Origin: Phymatolithon calcareum | Taxonomy: Eukaryota > Rhodophyta > Florideophyceae > Hapalidiales | Assembly: GCA_977006965.1 (NCBI GenBank) | Contig: OZ345358.1 | Location: 2,728,001-2,792,000 of the forward strand | Direction of reading: 5' to 3' | Length of the DNA: 64,000 bases | In this document: positions 62,024 through 64,000 of the stretch, piece by piece | How the letters are laid out: every line of letters starts with the position of its first letter | How positions within the stretch are numbered: position 1 is the first letter of the stretch | Notes under the pieces: model-generated | What the model saw: the letters and a program-made list of their open reading frames with translations, nothing else | Told to the model about the DNA's origin: nothing | Databases searched by the model: none | Translations under genes and position numbers: made by a program

Positions 62024-63115
62024 ATGGACGGAGAGGAAACAACCTCTGGGACCAGCACTTCATCCAACGAGCCCATAATTCACTCCGCCCTGCATGTCGG
62101 GCTGACACACTACGATACACAGCTCGCGTGGCGACAATTGTTCGGAGTCGGACCAGACGGCGACACTACGCGTTTCACCTCGGGCGACGGAACATTGGAC
62201 GACACTGCGACTACAAGCGACAGCGACAGCTCTCCGTCAGAGCCTAGGACGCGCACTTCAACCGCAAGCCCGGCCCCCGAAAATGACATTAACACGACCC
62301 TCGCGCCTCACAGGTGTACACTAACTGCCGCCGCTTCGATGCGTGCGGCCGACCCCTGCCCGGGTCCAGGCTCGTCCGCAACAGCTAACACAAGCTCTCC
62401 TCGAGCTGCGTCCCGCATCTTGCGCATCAGATGGCGCCTCCCTCAAGACATCATTCGAGAACTCAACGTCGCTTGGAACGCGGCAGGGCAGCAAGTTCCA
62501 ACTGACGAAGCCATGCTGGAGCTGGAGGTGCAACTCGGCATGCCAAAAGTTCCGCGGCTGCACAAATCTTTGGTCCAAAAAACGCGTCGGCTCCGGCGGC
62601 AACAGCATCATGAAGAGGGGAGCACGCAAACCCTTTCCTTTGACGTACAATGCTTACAAGACGTGCAACGATTTCATCGCCGACGAAAACTGCCGGAAAA
62701 TACAATGCGGACTCTGGCATATATTGCGCCTCAAAGACGTTGGTGGTCTGAAAGACGTCTGCCACGAAGTAACGCTTTATTTCGCACGCCGAGCGGCCTC
62801 AGCGCTCTACGAAACTATCAAAATACTTAATGGCTGCACCTTCGCTCCAAAATGATGGTCCTATCTTCAGTTGGCGCCACTGCAGCCAAGAAGGGGGCTG
62901 CCAACCTGGAGTTTCAACTTCGACTCCAGCTCCCCGACACTCACGCTCATTTCAAATTCGAGACCATATGCAAGACGCTCGCAACACGGCGGGCGCAGGA
63001 AACCGTCGGAGACGAACTTGCTCTCGCCGTCGGTCGAAGGCGAATGTGTGCCGTCAACGAAAGAGTGCGCCAATCCCTCCGTGCACGTCGCGATCAGAAT
63101 AAAACGCCTCCGTAA
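62024..63115 (+). pseudogene. Broken ORF of unknown function, frame changes twice
   Basis: Begins MDGEETTSGTSTSSNEPIIH, a Ser/Thr/Asp-rich head. Residues ~128-195 (SRILRIRWRLPQDIIRELNV..., LELEVQLGMPKVPRLHKSL, KTRRLRR) look like a helix-turn-helix or homeodomain-like DNA-binding segment. From about 62600 the protein-like reading moves to another frame (KPFPLTYNAYKTCNDFIADE, LKDVGGLKDVCHEVTLYF) until TGA at 62853. It then returns to the first frame (MMVLSSVGATAAKKGAANLE to 63115). Two compensating indels or an unrecognised intron explain this. I do not recognise the family. Confidence 0.45.
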
Positions 63116-64000
63116 ACTACCGTCCTGACTTAATGGAACAGCTCACCGCTCCACGACCTCGCGTTACTAGCGTAGCCTTCTAACTGCGCCCAGCCTCAAG
63201 CGGTTCGGGGTGCTGCAGCGGCGGATTTGACGGCCAGCCGGGAACGCAATGCCACTGTCGCGTCCGGATGCAAAGAGGACTTAAAAACGACTGCTCTTCA
63301 CATCGCGCGTTCAGAGTGCCTTGCAGAGTTTCGTAGGACGGATTCGTGAAGCGGACCACAATGAGTCGTAATACATCACTGAGAGCAGTAGTCTGCTCTT
63401 GCCTAGCACACTCACTCTGAAATAAACGCGCAATTAATATCGGTAACCGATGAAATTCGTTCCTGTTCCTTACAATATGATCAACAGCATGGTGCCGCAG
63501 CACAACGAGAGAACAAAATACATGGAGGACGGCCGCTGTGGGATATGTCAATCCATTTTGTCGCTCAACATCCCTTACGTTGTCACACCTCTCCGCCAAC
63601 GGCATCGGCGAGTGCGACGGCACCCACCATGCCGTTATTTGCCGAAGATGGTAATGCGCAGCACTCAACTTTTCCCGCTCCGTTTCGCGCAGTTTAGTCG
63701 AATCAGGACGGGGCGTCGGTTTTCGGGTCAAGCAGGAAGTTTCTTTGGCGTACATACCTAGCTCTAACTTTAAGAGGCTCCAGTTTATGGTACTGTGGCG
63801 TCCAACGCCTCTATCATACTCCTATACAAATAGCACCCTTCAAATTATCATTACAGCTTGCACTTACGGCAAGCCATTACAGATAGCATTACAGTCATTA
63901 CAGTACCGTAGGTTTCGATGCGTACTTACACCATGAAGGAACCGCTGCTTACAGCTTACATGTACTTACAGTGTAAGCACCTCGCGGCGCCTGCGGCGGG
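63116..64000. other. Right-edge region, no confident gene
   Basis: ORFs on both strands (minus 63180-63755, plus 63450-63761) overlap and neither is recognisable. The last 200 bp are rich in CATTACAG/CTTACAG words (63850-63975), like the TACAGTA-rich region at 34.5-38 kb. Confidence 0.4.

Noticed and set aside
1-64000. CRISPR array, bacterial operon or phage signatures
   Set aside because: No regularly spaced identical repeats, and the genes have introns and eukaryotic families throughout.

Overview
The window is nuclear DNA of a photosynthetic eukaryote. It has spliceosomal introns that are few and short (82-131 nt), a cytosolic-type histidyl-tRNA synthetase, a 20S proteasome beta subunit, an organelle-targeted ATM1-like ABC half-transporter, a plastid-type DUF1995 protein and a WDR20-like WD40 protein. 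Between these sparse, mostly intronless genes lie long AT-richer stretches full of transposon wreckage. The overall look suggests a red alga of the florideophyte kind (for example Chondrus or Gracilaria relatives). This assignment is inference from gene content and architecture, not from a search.

Layout. 1-7.0 kb: 3' part of an ammonium transporter (AMT) gene, HisRS (-), proteasome beta-2 (+, one intron) and an ATM1-like ABC transporter (-, four exons, one of only 19 nt). 7.7-13.2 kb: nested and adjacent LINE (non-LTR retrotransposon) copies and a foldback element. 15.1-34.5 kb: four more AMT genes (+,-,+,-), interleaved with LINE debris, DUF1995 (+) and the WDR20-like gene (+). This makes five AMT genes in 34.5 kb. 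34.5-40.8 kb: no convincing gene; rich in TACAGTA/ACTGTA words, one 0.65-kb inverted repeat and one LINE scrap. 40.8-42.1 kb: a gene for a secreted, very basic protein with a Cys-rich tail.

42.2-58.3 kb is two large mobile elements side by side. The first is a full-length 5.3-kb LINE on the minus strand with a 14-bp target-site duplication and three overlapping ORFs (Cys-rich/PHD-like, ORF1p-like, endonuclease-RT). The second is a 10.7-kb CACTA/Plavaka-like DNA transposon (47562-58277) with 17-bp terminal inverted repeats beginning CACTR and a TA target duplication. It carries a very large transposase split into two ORFs exactly at an A AAA AAC heptamer (possible programmed -1 frameshift) and two unrecognised companion genes. 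The right end (58.3-64 kb) holds a 1.8-kb TIR element, two copies of a 24-30-bp palindrome into which the big transposon also appears to have inserted, and a broken ORF of unknown function.

Together: the host genes cover translation, protein turnover, organelle transport, plastid function and above all ammonium uptake. The mobile fraction is dominated by one LINE family whose copies share a 3' stem-loop and a (TTC)n tail. That tail also terminates a short SINE-like hybrid at 19.2-19.7 kb. The most promising leads are the frameshift heptamer in the transposase, the three-ORF LINE with no AUG for its RT ORF, and the SINE-like hitchhiker.
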